Source: Anaeramoeba flamelloides (Eukaryota; Metamonada; Anaeramoebidae). Taken from it: 64,000 nucleotides of DNA. The notes under the pieces are model-generated. The model ran no database searches and was not told the origin of the DNA. It worked only from the letters and a program-made list of their open reading frames with translations. Location: positions 11,362,001 through 11,426,000 of the forward strand of contig JANTQA010000032.1 in the NCBI GenBank assembly GCA_027625915.1. The letters run 5' to 3'. Shown piece after piece: positions 22,511 to 34,779 of the stretch; the stretch's first letter is position 1; every line of letters begins with the position of its first letter. Position numbers and translations under genes: made by a program.

Positions 22511-23633
22511 TGTGCCCGATAAATATAATACGTGTTTTAAAATATAAATCAGACTCTTTTCTCTTCTTGTTCCAACTCAACATCCAATTTACCACCCAAT
22601 AGGATACTTAAGCTCAAATCAGTTTTGAAAGTAAACCCCTTGATATTGTTAGTAACTTTTAAGGACTATGTTTTGGGGTGAAAACAGTGAAATAATGTAT
22701 AAAATCACCCTTGAATAAGTAATGTAATCCAAGTAATATTTGTCCAAGGAGAATTTCTTTTAGAAAAAATGTGAAATTTTTAGAATTTCAACAATTTTCA
22801 CAATTTTTGCCTTGTTAGATCATGCAAAATTTTGATCCTAATCTTTTAGAATTTTCATTGTAACTTTCGGAACTCACACTATTTTCTAGAGCTGTTCTAT
22901 ATCTTTTTTAAATTTACTTTTACAAGTTTGAAATGTTCCAAAATTTGAAATGCACTTGAAAATCCCCAAAAGCAATTTTTTGCAATTATTTTTTTTGTTA
23001 TTTTCAATTTTTTCTTTCCATTGAAAAAGAAAGAAAAATAGTCTCCGTGAAAAGGTATAGATGACAAAAAATGTTTTTTTTTTTTTTGTCCAATTTCTTC
23101 TGAGTGAAAAATTTTTTTGAGAAGTGAAAGTGAAACAAAACAATTACTCAACCCCCCCCCCAAGGGTGGGAACGTACTCCTTAATTTAAATATGCCGTTT
23201 GTTTAATTTTTTTCGAATTTTCTTGATTTTTTTAAAATTTTTGGGTAATTTTTTCAAAATTAACATTTTTTTCTAAATTTTGCTCTATTTTTGAAGAGTT
23301 TCTTGATTATTATCATTGGTAAGAAAGTTTTTCAGGTTTTTTTAGAATTGTGGGGGTAAAAGAATAATAAAAAACGCGAAAACTCCGTTGGGGGGTTTTT
23401 CTTGTGTCATAAGTATTGAACCGGTTAGTGGTTGTTTCCTTAGATGCGGATTTTTTTTTGATATCGAGCTTGATTTATTTTAATAAAGAGATCTTAAAAT
23501 TTAGTAGACTATAGATTAAGTGAAATAAGTTACTTTATTAAGTTTATATTGGGTCTTTATAGATAAATTAATTTGATAAAAGTCTGAGGTTTGAAAATAA
23601 AAATGGGTTTGAAAAAAATTTTTTTCATGTTGT

Positions 23634-23690
23634 TTTACTTTTTTTTTTGCTTTACTTTTTTTTTTGCTTTACTTTTTTTTATAAGTTTCT
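23634..23690. repeat. Short tandem repeat, unit about 17 bp
   Basis: About three units of TTTACTTTTTTTTTTGC with slight length variation in the T run. Simple sequence. Confidence 0.75.
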
Positions 23691-24759
23691 TTTTTATTTT
23701 TTATACAGATTTCTCAAATCTTGTTTTTACATTATCACAGCACAGGGCACAAACTTAAAAAAAAACGCACAAGTGATGACCTAAAATATTGTAGGGGGGG
23801 GATGTTGGTTTCACTTCAGTTGGTTTAATATCACACCATTTGTTGAATATCGTATCAAGTTCCTTAAAATCTAATTATGAAAAAGTCTTTCAATTCTAAT
23901 ATTGCTTTTTTTCATCCCCTTTGTCACCACACCCAAACACATTCAAAGCAAAAATAAAAAAGGGGGGAACTTAAATAACTTAAAAGGGGTTTTTTTTTAA
24001 TGATAAAAGAGAGTAAAAGTATAAAAAATAAATAAGTGTTTTCAAAATGATATTAATTAACTATTAATATTTTTGATTAGATCCAATTTCATCCTTAATT
24101 TATTTTATTAATTTATACCGTTTTTTTGAGTTAATTTTATTAATTTTTTAGTATTAATTTTATGTTTTTGAAGAAATTTTTGATATAATGAATAATTCTT
24201 CATTTTCTTTATTATTTTTATACAAAAATTATTCTTTTTGTAAAAAATGTAATATGAATTTGATTAATTTTTTATTTGTTTTCTTTTTTATTTTTTCTAA
24301 AAAAAATAAAAGAACTTTTCATAAATTATGATTTTTTCATCTCCAATTTTGAACTAATCAGAAATTTATTTTTTGGTATTCGGGTCACTTAAATTATTTT
24401 ATTATTGTTTTGGATCTTTTTTTGAAGTTTTTAGTATATTTTTTTTGTTGAAAATTGATATCATTACCTTCTTTTAAAATTTGTTTTATTAGTCTCTTTT
24501 TTTCAATAATATTTTATTTATTGTTTTCCTAAAATTTCCTACAAATAAAATTGAAATCTCCACCAAACATAAAAGTTTTGATTGGTATTGAGTTATAAGT
24601 TTTAATAAAAAAAAAATTATTTCTTCTACAATTATTAATAATAATTTAATCATGTAAATGTATTTCAATAAAATTTCAGTCTTTGGTTAAAAGATATCTT
24701 ATAATATCAATTCATATTTTTTATAAATAATAATTAACATACACTTGTTTTATAGTTTA

Positions 24760-25385
24760 CATTTGGATTTTTCATTATTTATGAGATAAGTATCACCTTG
24801 GATTGGTCTAGAATCAAAGTTTTTTGTAAATGGGTGTTAATGGTATTAGTGTTCTATAGTAGGAATGACTCTAAAAAACCTATTATAAAATTTGTGCACA
24901 ATAAACTATTAAATGATGATATTTTTTATTTTAGTTTCACAATTTAAAATTAATAATAATTTGATTTTTTTTTTAAATCCATTGCCTTGATTAAAAATGG
25001 AAACAAAATAATAGTATTCCATTATTTAATTATTCTTCATACAGGGTTTCTAAAAGTTTCTTGTTTTTAAAAGTTATTTAATTTCGAAGATTTACTCGAT
25101 AATTGTCTACATAAAAAAACATATGTTGATTAGTTTAGTTTCCTTTTTCTTAAACTAGTTGTTCCATTAGTATATTTCTGATGTGTGTTAAAATAATTTG
25201 TCAAAAGAGATCTCTAAAGTAACTTATTGATTTTTTTTTAAAAATTGAATTTTTTAACAATTTTTCTACATTTTGAATAGATTTTAAACAAGAGACTTTT
25301 TCAAATTTAGGGATCTGAATATGCTTATTTTACCTTTAAATTTGTGGCGGGATTCAGATTTTTTTCTGAATTTGCTGGGTTTTTT
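24760..25385. repeat. Diverged dispersed repeat, copy 2
   Basis: Collinear with 18720-19285 (see that entry for shared blocks). It ends near GTGGCGGGATTCAG. No reading frame is recognised. Confidence 0.45.
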
Positions 25386-25577
25386 TACTATTAAAAATGA
25401 TCTTATTTAATTGATGAAATCATACAGTATTATTTGACTAATCAAAGTTTTAAAGGCAGAGAATCATTTGAGAAGCTAATATGATTTATCTGAAATAGTA
25501 ATATACTTTAAATAGAGATCTCTCTGGTAGAAGTTTATCCCTTAAATACAAGACAATCTTTTTAAAATGGTTGTAGC

Positions 25578-25746
25578 AATACTTGTATTTGAATTCTAAA
25601 AGTTTAAAATGTTCACTTCCTTTCCAATATTGTTCTTTTCCAAAAAGAGTTCTCAAAGAAGAGGCTGTAATTTGACTCGTCTTATTTGAAAAAGGAAATT
25701 CATCATTAAGTGAAAATTATACCATTTTTCTTTCAAATATCGGTAG
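25578..25746. mobile_element. 175-bp palindromic repeat, copy 3 (diverged)
   Basis: Left ACTTGTATTTGAATTCTAAA then TTCACTTCC. The right half is the inverse: AAGTGAAAATTATACC then TTTCAAATATCGGTAG. Central AGAGTTCTCAAAGAAGAGGC corresponds inverted to copy 2's centre. Confidence 0.55.
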
Positions 25747-26343
25747 AAACTTTTAAAGTTCTGATCGAAAAGTTATTAAATTGTAGTTGGCTGAGGAAAA
25801 CTAATTTGTAATGAGTTATCAAAATTTTGACAACTGTCATCTTCTTCAAGACTTCTTCATTAATTTTGTCAATTAGCTTTTTAAATTGTCTCTATTTCTT
25901 TAATCAAAAATTCAAAAAAGTAAAGTTTTCAAAATAATAAAAGAGAATCCCATTCTTTCAATTGTTTTGTAATTTCCAAATTTAAAAGGTAACTTAACAA
26001 AAGTAATCTTATTGGGGTTAATTTTATATTTGAAAAAAAGTGAGTTAAAAGTTTAAAAACTATTTAAGGAATCTTTTTGATTGAAATCAAATATTGGATT
26101 GGTTTGTGTCAAGTATACTCACCTATTAACAAATTCCAAAATTCAAATTATGTTTCCAAAACTTATTCCATAAAAAAATCTAAATAACATAAAACTGTAA
26201 ATTCAAGACTAAACAACTTACAGAATGTTTTACAACACGATTTTGAATCTAATTCTCTGAAATAAATTTTTAAAAAATAAAAAATTAGTTATGGTATTTT
26301 CTCATTTTCTTTAATTTTTTTCAGATTTAGTCTCAACAATAAA

Positions 26344-27498
26344 ATGAATTTCTTAACTGAAAAAGAAGAGTCACTGCTCCAAAATGGAAGTGTCACCCAA
26401 ATCAGACAAATTATAAACGAAAAAAATGTAAATCATAAATCAAGGCATGGAGAATGGACTCCATTAATTTATTGTTGCTGGAAAAGAAGGGACAAGGAAT
26501 TGTTGGATTTCCTCCTAAGTATCGGTGCCGATCCAAAATTGACGACGAGCTCTGGGTGGACGGCCTTGCACTATCTGTGCGACCTCCCCTACGAAGACAA
26601 TACATTTATTGAAACGATTATTTCCAAGGGGGCCGACGTCAACCAGGCAAACACAATGAAATGGACACCGCTGCATTGTGCGTGCGGCTGCCAAAACAAA
26701 CTACCAAGCCTTGAGACAATAAAGACCCTAATCTCGAATGGCGCTGATCTCTCGATTAAAACCGAATCAGGGTGGACAGCATTACATTTGATCTGTGAGC
26801 TTCCAAATCCAAATGCAGAGATTGTCAATGCTTTATTAGAAAATGGAGCCGATGCGAACGTGTCAACAGACGACGGGTGGTCTCTTGTTCATTTCTTGGC
26901 AGAGCCACGTGACGACCCTCAAAATAGGGTCAGTGCTTGTAATGTTTTAAAATTAATTTTAAAGGAAGGAGTAAATGTTAACCTTTTAAATGCAGACGGG
27001 TTTTCGCCCCTTCATTTGCTCTCGGTGACAGAAGGAGGCAAAATTGATATCCAAATCTTGTTGAACTTAATAAACGCCAAGTCCTCACTGAACCTTCGCA
27101 AAAGTGGGAAAAAAAAAGGAGAAACTCCTTTATTTTTGCTTTGCCATAACGAAACAATTGATTTGGGGGCTTGCAAATTGATGATCCAAAACGGTGCAGA
27201 TCTTAATAGCAAATGCGTAAACGGGAACACACCTTTGCATGGCCTGATGGAATTAATGACAGACATAGATAACCAGTGGATTGAATTTTTAATTGAAAAT
27301 GGTGCCAATTTTGAAATTAAAAATGTTTGTTTTTTTATTTTTAATTTACTTTTCTTTTTTTCAATCTTTTGATTCTTTTTTCGTTTTTCACAAACCTTTT
27401 TTTTTTTTTTAAATTCGCTCACTTTCTTTTGATTTCTTTTTTTTAAAAATTTATGTGCTTTTCGGAAAAATAAGAACTCTTCCAAAAAAACCGACTAA
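26344..27498 (+). CDS. Ankyrin-repeat protein
   Basis: At least eight ankyrin repeats fill the protein: GEWTPLIYCC, GWTALHYLC, KWTPLHCAC, GWTALHLICELP, GWSLVHFLAE, GFSPLHLL, GETPLFLLC and GNTPLHGLM, each followed by L.NGAD-type turns. No catalytic domain is visible, so it is a probable protein-interaction scaffold. After residue 327 (FEIKN) the frame turns into Phe-rich readthrough. A GT at 27325 and an AG at 27473-27474 would remove 150 bases and end the protein as NSSKKTD with a TAA at 27496-27498. That intron is inferred. Upstream the frame stays open back to a TTTTTTTCAG acceptor-like site, so an additional 5' exon is possible. The middle (26520-26900) is much richer in G+C than other genes here. 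Confidence 0.85.
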
Positions 27499-28093
27499 CT
27501 TGTTGTTACTTGTTAAAGGTTTTTTGTTTGAAAAAATTATACTTGAAGAGTAATTTAAGAACATACACATCTCAATAATTGATCAAATTATCACTCATAG
27601 ACGAAATTCTGCATTCACGAAACATGCCCTTCAAATTTGAAGTGTCACAAAAGATCTAACTCATTTTCTTCAAAACCAGTTACCCACATAAAAAATTAAA
27701 TTGAAAATTTTTCAGTTAGAAAAATCTGTATTGTTGATTTACCTAATAACGTTTCAATTAGGATTACTTTCAAAAAATAAAAAAAACAAGAACAAACAAG
27801 GATCTCTTATTTAAAAAACCCGAAATTTTCGAATAGTGGAGCCTGTTCCTAAATTCAAGATTTTTTTTTTGGTTCAATAAATTGATGCTTATTTTGTCAA
27901 TGAATTTTCGAAAAAGTTAACGTCGAAAGACCAACTTTGATAGATAATAAAGAATACCCTTTTCCACCATGATTCTCTTCTTTTTCAAAAAGAAACATAG
28001 AAAAAACTAATGTGGATAAAACCTAACCTTAAAATCAATTATTCTTGAAAAACACCCAAATATTTTTTAAAAATTAAATAATTTTATTTTTGA

Positions 28094-28233
28094 ATACAGC
28101 TGTTTTAAAAAAGCACAGACTAAAATTTAACTAAATGGACTTAAAATTGCCCAATCCACACATTTAAATAAGTTTTATTAACACTTTATAACACTTTTAG
28201 AACTCATTTTTTTTTTTTTAAACAGCTGTGTAT
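28094..28233. mobile_element. Small inverted-repeat element
   Basis: ATACAGCTGTTTTAAAAAA at the left faces TTTAAACAGCTGTGTAT at the right, about 140 bp in total. It is MITE-like, with CAGCTG at both ends and possible TA flanks. Confidence 0.45.
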
Positions 28234-29454
28234 AATTGTGGGAAAAAGTTTGTGAATTGATTGTCTGGTGAAAAATGAAAAAAAAATCAAGATTTTTTCT
28301 TTTATAAATCGCAAAGTATTATAATTGTGGAAATAAAAAATGATTTGTCTTGAGTAAAATTATCTCGTTACACTTTAATAATTTAATTTTTATTTAAAAA
28401 AAAAAAATAAAATGAAGAAAAATAAAAAATCTTCGAATAACATTACTTTTTTTATTACCGTTCCTCAAATATTGAGAAATAGTTTAATTCCATTTATAAA
28501 TGTACGAAACAGTTTTAAATTATTTATAAATAATTTGTTCTTTAGGCGTTGATTCTTATTTTTCTGAAATTATATCCAATTTTTAAATCAATTTTTGTAA
28601 AAAAAGTTAAAAGAATTCAGTTATATAATTTTGATAATTCATATTGGATTTTTTTATTTATTTTAGTGGAGCGAAGGTAATTTATAGGGAATTTTTATAT
28701 TTTTTTCAATTATTTTATTCATAAAAATTAAGTGTATTTATAAAGTGAAAAAAAAAAAAAAAAAAAAAAAATCTTTTAAAAAAAATGTTAAATTATTTTG
28801 GCTTTAACAATTTTAATGGTGGGGAATTGCCAAGTAACACTAAAAATTAAAATTAAAAATGAAAATTTCTCATTTTTTGTACTTGGAAAAGGAGAATGTT
28901 GTTCCAAATTTGAAAAATTTATGTGTTAAAATACAAAAAATCACAAAATTAAAATTTAATTTTACATAAAACAGATTGTAAATAATTAAGCATATTCAAG
29001 TTTTTTATTCAATTATTAAGCTGGATATAAAAGAAGAATATACACAAACTTTTCATTTTTTGTTCTTTTTTTGCAAATATATATATATATATATATCTAT
29101 TATATACATTCAACCTAGGGCATCAATTTTCTTACTCACAATTAACACACACAAAAAAGATTAAAAATTAAATTTTTATTTAGTTCAAACAAGAAAATTA
29201 AATTAACTAAAATTTTCCTTATTTTTCTTTTCTTTTACACTTTAAATTCTTTTTCTTTTCTTATAATTTAATAGGACGTAAGATTTACTTTTAAACGATC
29301 ACTAATAAATAATTGATATGAACAAAATATTCTTTTAAAAATCAATTGATGATTTTATAATACGTTGAAATATTTCTATACCAAATTGTTTTTAAATTGT
29401 GACTTCTAACATTAAACATAAATATCTAATAAGATAAAATTCAAAATTTAGAAT

Positions 29455-30520
29455 CTGTTAAGGGATCACTTTCTCACGACAACAAAGCAAAATATTAAAG
29501 TATGTTATTGGCGATATTTTCTCCTTAATAATTTTGTAAATTGAAATTGTCAAAAAATTATGATTATATTAGAAACTCAGAAAAAATAATATTTTTTCAG
29601 TGAGATCAAATTTTTTTTTCCATTTTTTCTGAAAAAGAAAACATTTAAATTCATTTTATTTCTTATATTATAAAAAGTTTTTACTATGTTTATGAATATT
29701 TTCATCATTATTACACCATAAACTGTATTTATTGTCAGGAATATTAATATAAAGATCTCTTTTCAATTTTGAGAAAATTCTTTGGATAAATAACACATCG
29801 TTTCATTGTGCGGATTATAAAGCATTAGTATTATTTTAATAAGAATAGCTTTAGTCCTTAATTTTTTCAAACAACCCGGAAAATTTTCAAAAAAATTATG
29901 TTTTTTATTTTAATATGAAATTTTGATTATTTGAAAATATAATTTTCTTCAAGTTATTTGGGAATTAGGTAATTTTATCCCATAAAAATTCAAAATCAAT
30001 ATTTTTATGAAAAAAATGATTTGAATTGTTATAAGGATTCTTGTGAACAAGACCAAACAATTTGGTAAAAAAATTTTTTGGATTTTTTTTCATTTTTTGA
30101 AAATCAGAAAACAACTTTTTTAAAACATTAAAGAAAAAAATTTTTATACTTATTATATCTAAATGTCATTGATAAATTTTTATTAAACTTTAATCAAATA
30201 AAGATTCATTTAAGGATCTAAACTTCAATTTGTTTTATTTGCTGAGACTAGAATTATAAAAATTAAAAATACAATAGAAACCAAATTAAAAAAAAATTTT
30301 TTTTTCAAAATCAATTCTTGCAAACATAAAACTAAAAATATGTTATACAATTTTCAAGAATTAACTTTCCTGTGAATAAACCTAATATTTTACTTTTTTT
30401 AGTTTTATTATTGTAAATATGTGAAATTTTGAATTCAGAAAATAGACTAAAATTTATAAATTGTTTAGATGATGTTAACTCGTCCATTTCATAAGCCAAA
30501 ACAGAATTTTCAAAAAAAAA
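29455..30520 (+). mobile_element. 1.1-kb dispersed repeat, copy 1
   Basis: Matches, in inverted orientation, 43160-44150 plus 44736-44822. Landmarks are TTATTGTCAGGAATATTAAT, AAAAAGTTTTTACTATGTTT and AATTTTCAAGAATTAACTTT. Its left end AAGGGATCACTTTCTCA corresponds to AAGGGACCAACTTTTCA (inverted) at 44815. No transposase frame and no clear terminal inverted repeats are seen. Confidence 0.6.
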
Positions 30521-30669
30521 ATTTTTAAGATATCTACATAATTGTAATTTTTTTTTTAAAAAAAAAACTAGAAACTTAAAACAAAATTTTGGTTGCTAGT
30601 AAAATAAATTAATTATTACTTTCTTTAACAAACGTTTTTGTACTTCCCAACTAGAACTAAAATTTGTTT

Positions 30670-31185
30670 CAGTCAAAGGGCCCATCATTTTTTTCAAATA
30701 TCAATTATTTTTTATAATTGGCCTTTGGAGAGCAAATAAGAAAGAAGTAGAATAATAAACACCAAAGGATTGTTGAAACCCGTCTGAAATAAAACTAAAA
30801 AATCAATAGATTTTCTTAAAAATTGAGAAACCCAAATTCTTAGTAACCTCATTGAGAAAAACTACAATAGTCATTTTGATCACCGATTGAAGATCCAAAT
30901 AAAATCCCAATAGAAATAAATAGGATTTCTCTACAATCATTTCCACAGTTCCAATAACAATAGAATAACATGTTTTTACCAAGTGACTAATGATCTTGCA
31001 ATAAAAAAAATTATTGCAACCGAATTACGTTTTAAAAAAAATCAACGAAAAATATGAAAAAAATCAAGATTGTGCAAAAATGATTTCAATTTTGAAAATT
31101 TCCAACATAAATTTTTTCTTCTAATATCTATGCAAACCCTTTAAACACATGTATTTCACTCATTGCAACTGGGCTCCTTTGACTG
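30670..31185. mobile_element. CAGTCAAAG-ended element family, copy 2
   Basis: A 516-bp element with terminal inverted repeats: CAGTCAAAGGGCCCATCA at the left against the inverse of GGGCTCCTTTGACTG at the right. It is the best preserved member of the family (other copies 13585, 50518). The CAGT start resembles Tc1/mariner ends. It sits immediately upstream of the coiled-coil reading frame. Confidence 0.7.
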
Positions 31186-31278
31186 AAAAATAGTTTAATA
31201 ACAATAATTTATTTTTTATTAAATTTAATATTTAAAAAAAAAAAATAATAATAACTTATTAAATAAACATCCAAATAG

Positions 31279-33225
31279 GAACATAAGACACCACTTGATA
31301 AATCAATAAAAAAAAATAAAAGGACAATTTTAAGATTAATTAAAAAGCATTCTATATTTTCGATTCAAAACTTAAGAAAATTAAGAATACTGCTAAAACA
31401 GCAATTAAAGGAAAACAAAATAGAATTTACAAATGTTCAAAAAAAATTAGAGCAGAGCGAAAAGGAAAACATCCAACATATTGAGCGAATAGAAAGTCAA
31501 AAAACCAAAATAAAACAAAAGGAAAAACAGATTCAATTGAAGGATCGAAAAATTAAAACAATTAACAGTCAAATCGAGCAAAAAAAACGGGAAAATGAAT
31601 TTATTAACCTCGAACTCCAACAATATCAAATCGAAAAAACAGAGCTATCCGACGATTTAAATGAAAAGAAAAAAGAAAATCAAGAATTAATGGAAAAAAA
31701 TAAAAGTATGGAAAAAAAGGTAAAACTATTAACAAATAAAAATAAATTATTACAAAATAAAAACCAAAATAGATTAAAAGAAGTCACCGAATTAAATTCA
31801 AATTTAGATACCATGGACAATGAAATCAATTCCTATATTCAACAATTAGATGAGAAGGATGAAGAAATTAAAGAACTGGGTGAAACAATTGAACAATTAA
31901 CTTTAAATAAAAACAGATTAATGAAAAAAAACACACAAAAAGAAAAGCATAACATGGAATTAAATAAAAAGTTACAACAAGAACAAGAAGAAAATTTCAA
32001 TTACTGTGAAGAAATAAGTAATTTAAATCAAAGAATAGTCGAATTACAAGAAATCGAAACCAAAAACGAGGAATTGGAAAAGCAATTAACTGACTGCAAA
32101 AAAAAATTATTGGGAAACAGTGAAGATATAAAATTAAAAGAAGACGAAACCAAAAAGCAACAGCAAATTATTAGCACTTTCAAACAGAAAGTTAACCAAT
32201 TAATAGAGAAAAATCAAAAAACAAATAGCCAACTGTTAAAAGAAAAAAAAAAAAATGAATTAATCGATCAAATAAAAATTGATAAAAATAAAAATGAAAA
32301 ATTAAATCAAAAGATTCTCAATTTAAATGATAAAAACATGGCAATGAAAAATAAAAACAAGCAATTGAAAAATGAAATAACGAATTTAAAATCAAAATTA
32401 ACAAAAATTAAGAATCGAAACAAATGGAATGAAAAGAAGCTTGAAAAGGAGATTCAAGAGAAAAAGAAATTAATTATACAATTAAACAGTGAAAACTTTC
32501 CAACCAATGATAACAAAGATGAAAATCAAGATAATAAAAATAAAAAAAAAGAGAAAAAAGATCAAGAAGAAAAAAGTGATAATAAGACTATCAAAAATGA
32601 GAACAACCAAGATAAAAAAGAAGAAAATGGACAAGAAGAAGAAACAAATGCATTGTATGAAAAATTAAAAGAAAAATATGATAACCAAAAACAATTAATT
32701 AAGCAATTTAAAAAAAAAGAAATCCAAAATCTAGAATCGTCAAAAAAATTAGGAAAAAAACTATTAAATATTATTAACAATACCCAAATTTATCAGTCAA
32801 TGCCTTTACAAATTGAAAAAAATTTAGAAAAAACTAAAAAGCAAGTTGTTGAACAACAATTGCAAATAATCAAACTTGAAAAAAAAAAATTAAAATATAA
32901 AAAAAAAACATTCAAATTTGAAAACAAAATCGGGCAATTAGAAAAAATTAACACAGAACTTATTATCAAAATAAACATATTAATGAACCAATTCAATAGC
33001 AAAGACCCAAACAATCCAAACACCCTTTCCCAACAGCAAGATACAGAATCAATTAAAAATTTAATTTTTTTTACCAGTATGAATGATAATAATAATAATC
33101 ATAATATTGGCATGAGTAATATTGAGAATAGTAATGAAAGTAATAGCGAAAATGAAAATTATAATATTAACAAAAATTTTTTTACCAATATTATTGAAAA
33201 TACAAAAATTGAAGATGAAAAATAA
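31279..33225 (+). CDS. Long coiled-coil protein, 5' end unresolved
   Basis: The frame is open from 31279 to the TAA at 33223-33225, yet the first ATG is only at 31690. Codons upstream are plainly heptad-like (QKKLEQSEKENIQHIERIES, KQKEKQIQLKDRKIK), so translation must start earlier. Either a 5' exon is spliced in (AAAACAG at 31395-31401 is an in-phase acceptor candidate) or the gene is truncated. About 600 residues of Lys/Glu/Gln/Asn-rich coiled coil are followed by a Lys/Glu insert near 32515-32650. The Asn/Ser-rich C-terminus is acidic. Composition resembles SMC/golgin-type rods but no globular domain is visible, so no function is assigned. A MITE ends 94 bases before the open frame. Confidence 0.65.
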   Translation, partial: EHKTPLDKSIKKNKRTILRLIKKHSIFSIQNLRKLRILLKQQLKENKIEFTNVQKKLEQSEKENIQHIERIESQKTKIKQKEKQIQLKDRKIKTINSQIEQKKRENEFINLELQQYQIEKTELSDDLNEKKKENQELMEKNKSMEKKVKLLTNKNKLLQNKNQNRLKEVTELNSNLDTMDNEINSYIQQLDEKDEEIKELGETIEQLTLNKNRLMKKNTQKEKHNMELNKKLQQEQEENFNYCEEISNLNQRIVELQEIETKNEELEKQLTDCKKKLLGNSEDIKLKEDETKKQQQIISTFKQKVNQLIEKNQKTNSQLLKEKKKNELIDQIKIDKNKNEKLNQKILNLNDKNMAMKNKNKQLKNEITNLKSKLTKIKNRNKWNEKKLEKEIQEKKKLIIQLNSENFPTNDNKDENQDNKNKKKEKKDQEEKSDNKTIKNENNQDKKEENGQEEETNALYEKLKEKYDNQKQLIKQFKKKEIQNLESSKKLGKKLLNIINNTQIYQSMPLQIEKNLEKTKKQVVEQQLQIIKLEKKKLKYKKKTFKFENKIGQLEKINTELIIKINILMNQFNSKDPNNPNTLSQQQDTESIKNLIFFTSMNDNNNNHNIGMSNIENSNESNSENENYNINKNFFTNIIENTKIEDEK

Positions 33226-33765
33226 GAAAATGGAAAATCTTATTTTAACAATTTTTATTTTAATTCTATCGAATAATTAAAATTGATATTTAAACCAAAA
33301 CTTTTTTATTTTGTTTTGTTTTTTATATTTGAATATATTTCAAATATTAATAGCTGCTGAAATATAATCGTCGGATATCTAATATTTGAAATTAAAAGTT
33401 TTTTAAAAAATTATTTTGATAAAATAATGTTTAGAATTTAATAATATTTTATAATTAGTGTTCTATTCTATTTTATTTCAAATAAATTGTTTTTAATTTT
33501 TAATTTTAATTCTAATTCTTTTCGAAAATAGACAATTAAAATTTATATTTTGAAATAAATGAAAATATCAGTTCATCGGGGTATGTATTTTTCTTATTTT
33601 ATCAAATTATTTTCATTACGATATCTGATTATCAATACAATGCTGAAAAGTGTTAAATAGATTGTATATTATTGAACATATCTACATTTTTGTTTTTGTT
33701 TTTTTGAACAGTGTCAATTATTTTTTAGTTCTCAAGATGTTTGATCAAATTATTTAATATAACGT

Positions 33766-34372
33766 AGCTATTTTTAAAAAAGTGGGGCATTTTTTTTTTA
33801 CATTTCATAAACAATCCTCTTTGTTAGTGGATCTGTTTCCTTAATGATCAATAGCACAATAGAGTGAAAATAGTAATACTAATTGAATCAATGAATATGG
33901 TATTTATTTCAAAATATGTTTGTTTCAGAAATATTGCCAAAAAATTAAAAAATTGAAATAGCACTTTTTTTTGAGAAAAATATGAATGAGTTATTTCTAT
34001 AAAAAATGAGCAATATAGAAAGGGTATAAACGGTTTTTAAACAATAAAATACATTTAAAAATATTCAATTTTATTGAGAAATTTTGTCAAATTAAACCTC
34101 TTATGAAAACGATTTTTTCATGATCAAAAATAAAATAATAATCAACTTATTGTCACCCCTTCAAAAAACTCACCAAAAATTGATATCAGAATATTTAATA
34201 TCTTTTATTTATTTACTGTCAAACTAACAAACAAATTGAATTATTATCAAGATTCAATAAATGATTGTTAATGATTTTATTTATTTAAATAGTTTTACCA
34301 CAATTAAGTTTGATAAAGATATTCAAAAATAATTTACCCCGCTCCCTTTTTTTTTGGAATTGGCTGGGATAT
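33766..34372. mobile_element. AAGGTATTTYCAAAAAAGTGG element family, copy 2
   Basis: Left end TTTTTAAAAAAGTGGGGCAT and internal order as in the other copies, such as GAAATATTGCCAAAAAATTA and GAAAGGGTATAAACGGTTTT. The right end is decayed near TTTACCCCGCTCCC. It abuts the 34375 fragment. Confidence 0.65.
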
Positions 34373-34374
34373 AG

Positions 34375-34530
34375 AGATTACAACCTCACTCCACAAATTT
34401 GGACACACCCAAAATTAAAAACAGGCAAAAAAAAAAAAAACAATGTATTATATTTTTCCAAACTTAATATAAAACCACATTTAAGTTATTGAGTATTAAT
34501 GTTTTTAAAAGTAATCAATTTTATCATACA
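34375..34530 (-). mobile_element. Fragment of the CCAAAAATTTGGACACA-ended element
   Basis: Inverted copy of about 155 bp of the right end of 19291-19828: CACAAATTTGGACACACCC, then AAACAGGCAAAAAAA, TTTCCAAACTTAATATAAAA and TTAATGTTTTTA. The rest of the element is absent. Confidence 0.65.
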
Positions 34531-34779
34531 TAAAAGAAAAAAATAACCACGAAAAAATCAAAATGATTTTTAACTAATAAAAATTATCGCAAGTGGTACA
34601 ATGAAAAATGTTGTATAAATATGCATTAGTCAATTATTTTATGAATTAGCCATCATTAATTAAACCAAAAAAGATTTTAAAGGGATAAATGTTTGGAGAA
34701 ATAAAAAAAATAAATAAATTTTTAAAAATTAATCCACATTCCCCATAAATAATTTCTAAAAATGAAGAAAAAATAGACA

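Larger units (their letters stand above)
21992..26343. other. 4.35-kb spacer between the divergent RCC1-BTB and ankyrin genes
   Basis: Both flanking genes point outward, so both promoters should lie here. No host gene is supported. Contents are two 175-bp palindromic repeats (22333, 25578), a decayed repeat (24760-25385), a short tandem array (about 23634), a C10 run at about 23152 and a G8 run at about 23793. A TTTTTTTCAG acceptor-like site lies just before the ankyrin ATG. Confidence 0.5.
27499..31278. other. Repeat-rich spacer between the ankyrin and coiled-coil genes
   Basis: Holds a small inverted-repeat element (28094-28233), a 1.1-kb family member (29455-30520) and a CAGTCAAAG-ended element (30670-31185). 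An A run lies at 28747-28770 and (AT)n at about 29079. A short open frame at 28414-28545 (ATG to TGA) has no recognisable product. The missing 5' exon of the coiled-coil gene may lie here. Confidence 0.45.
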
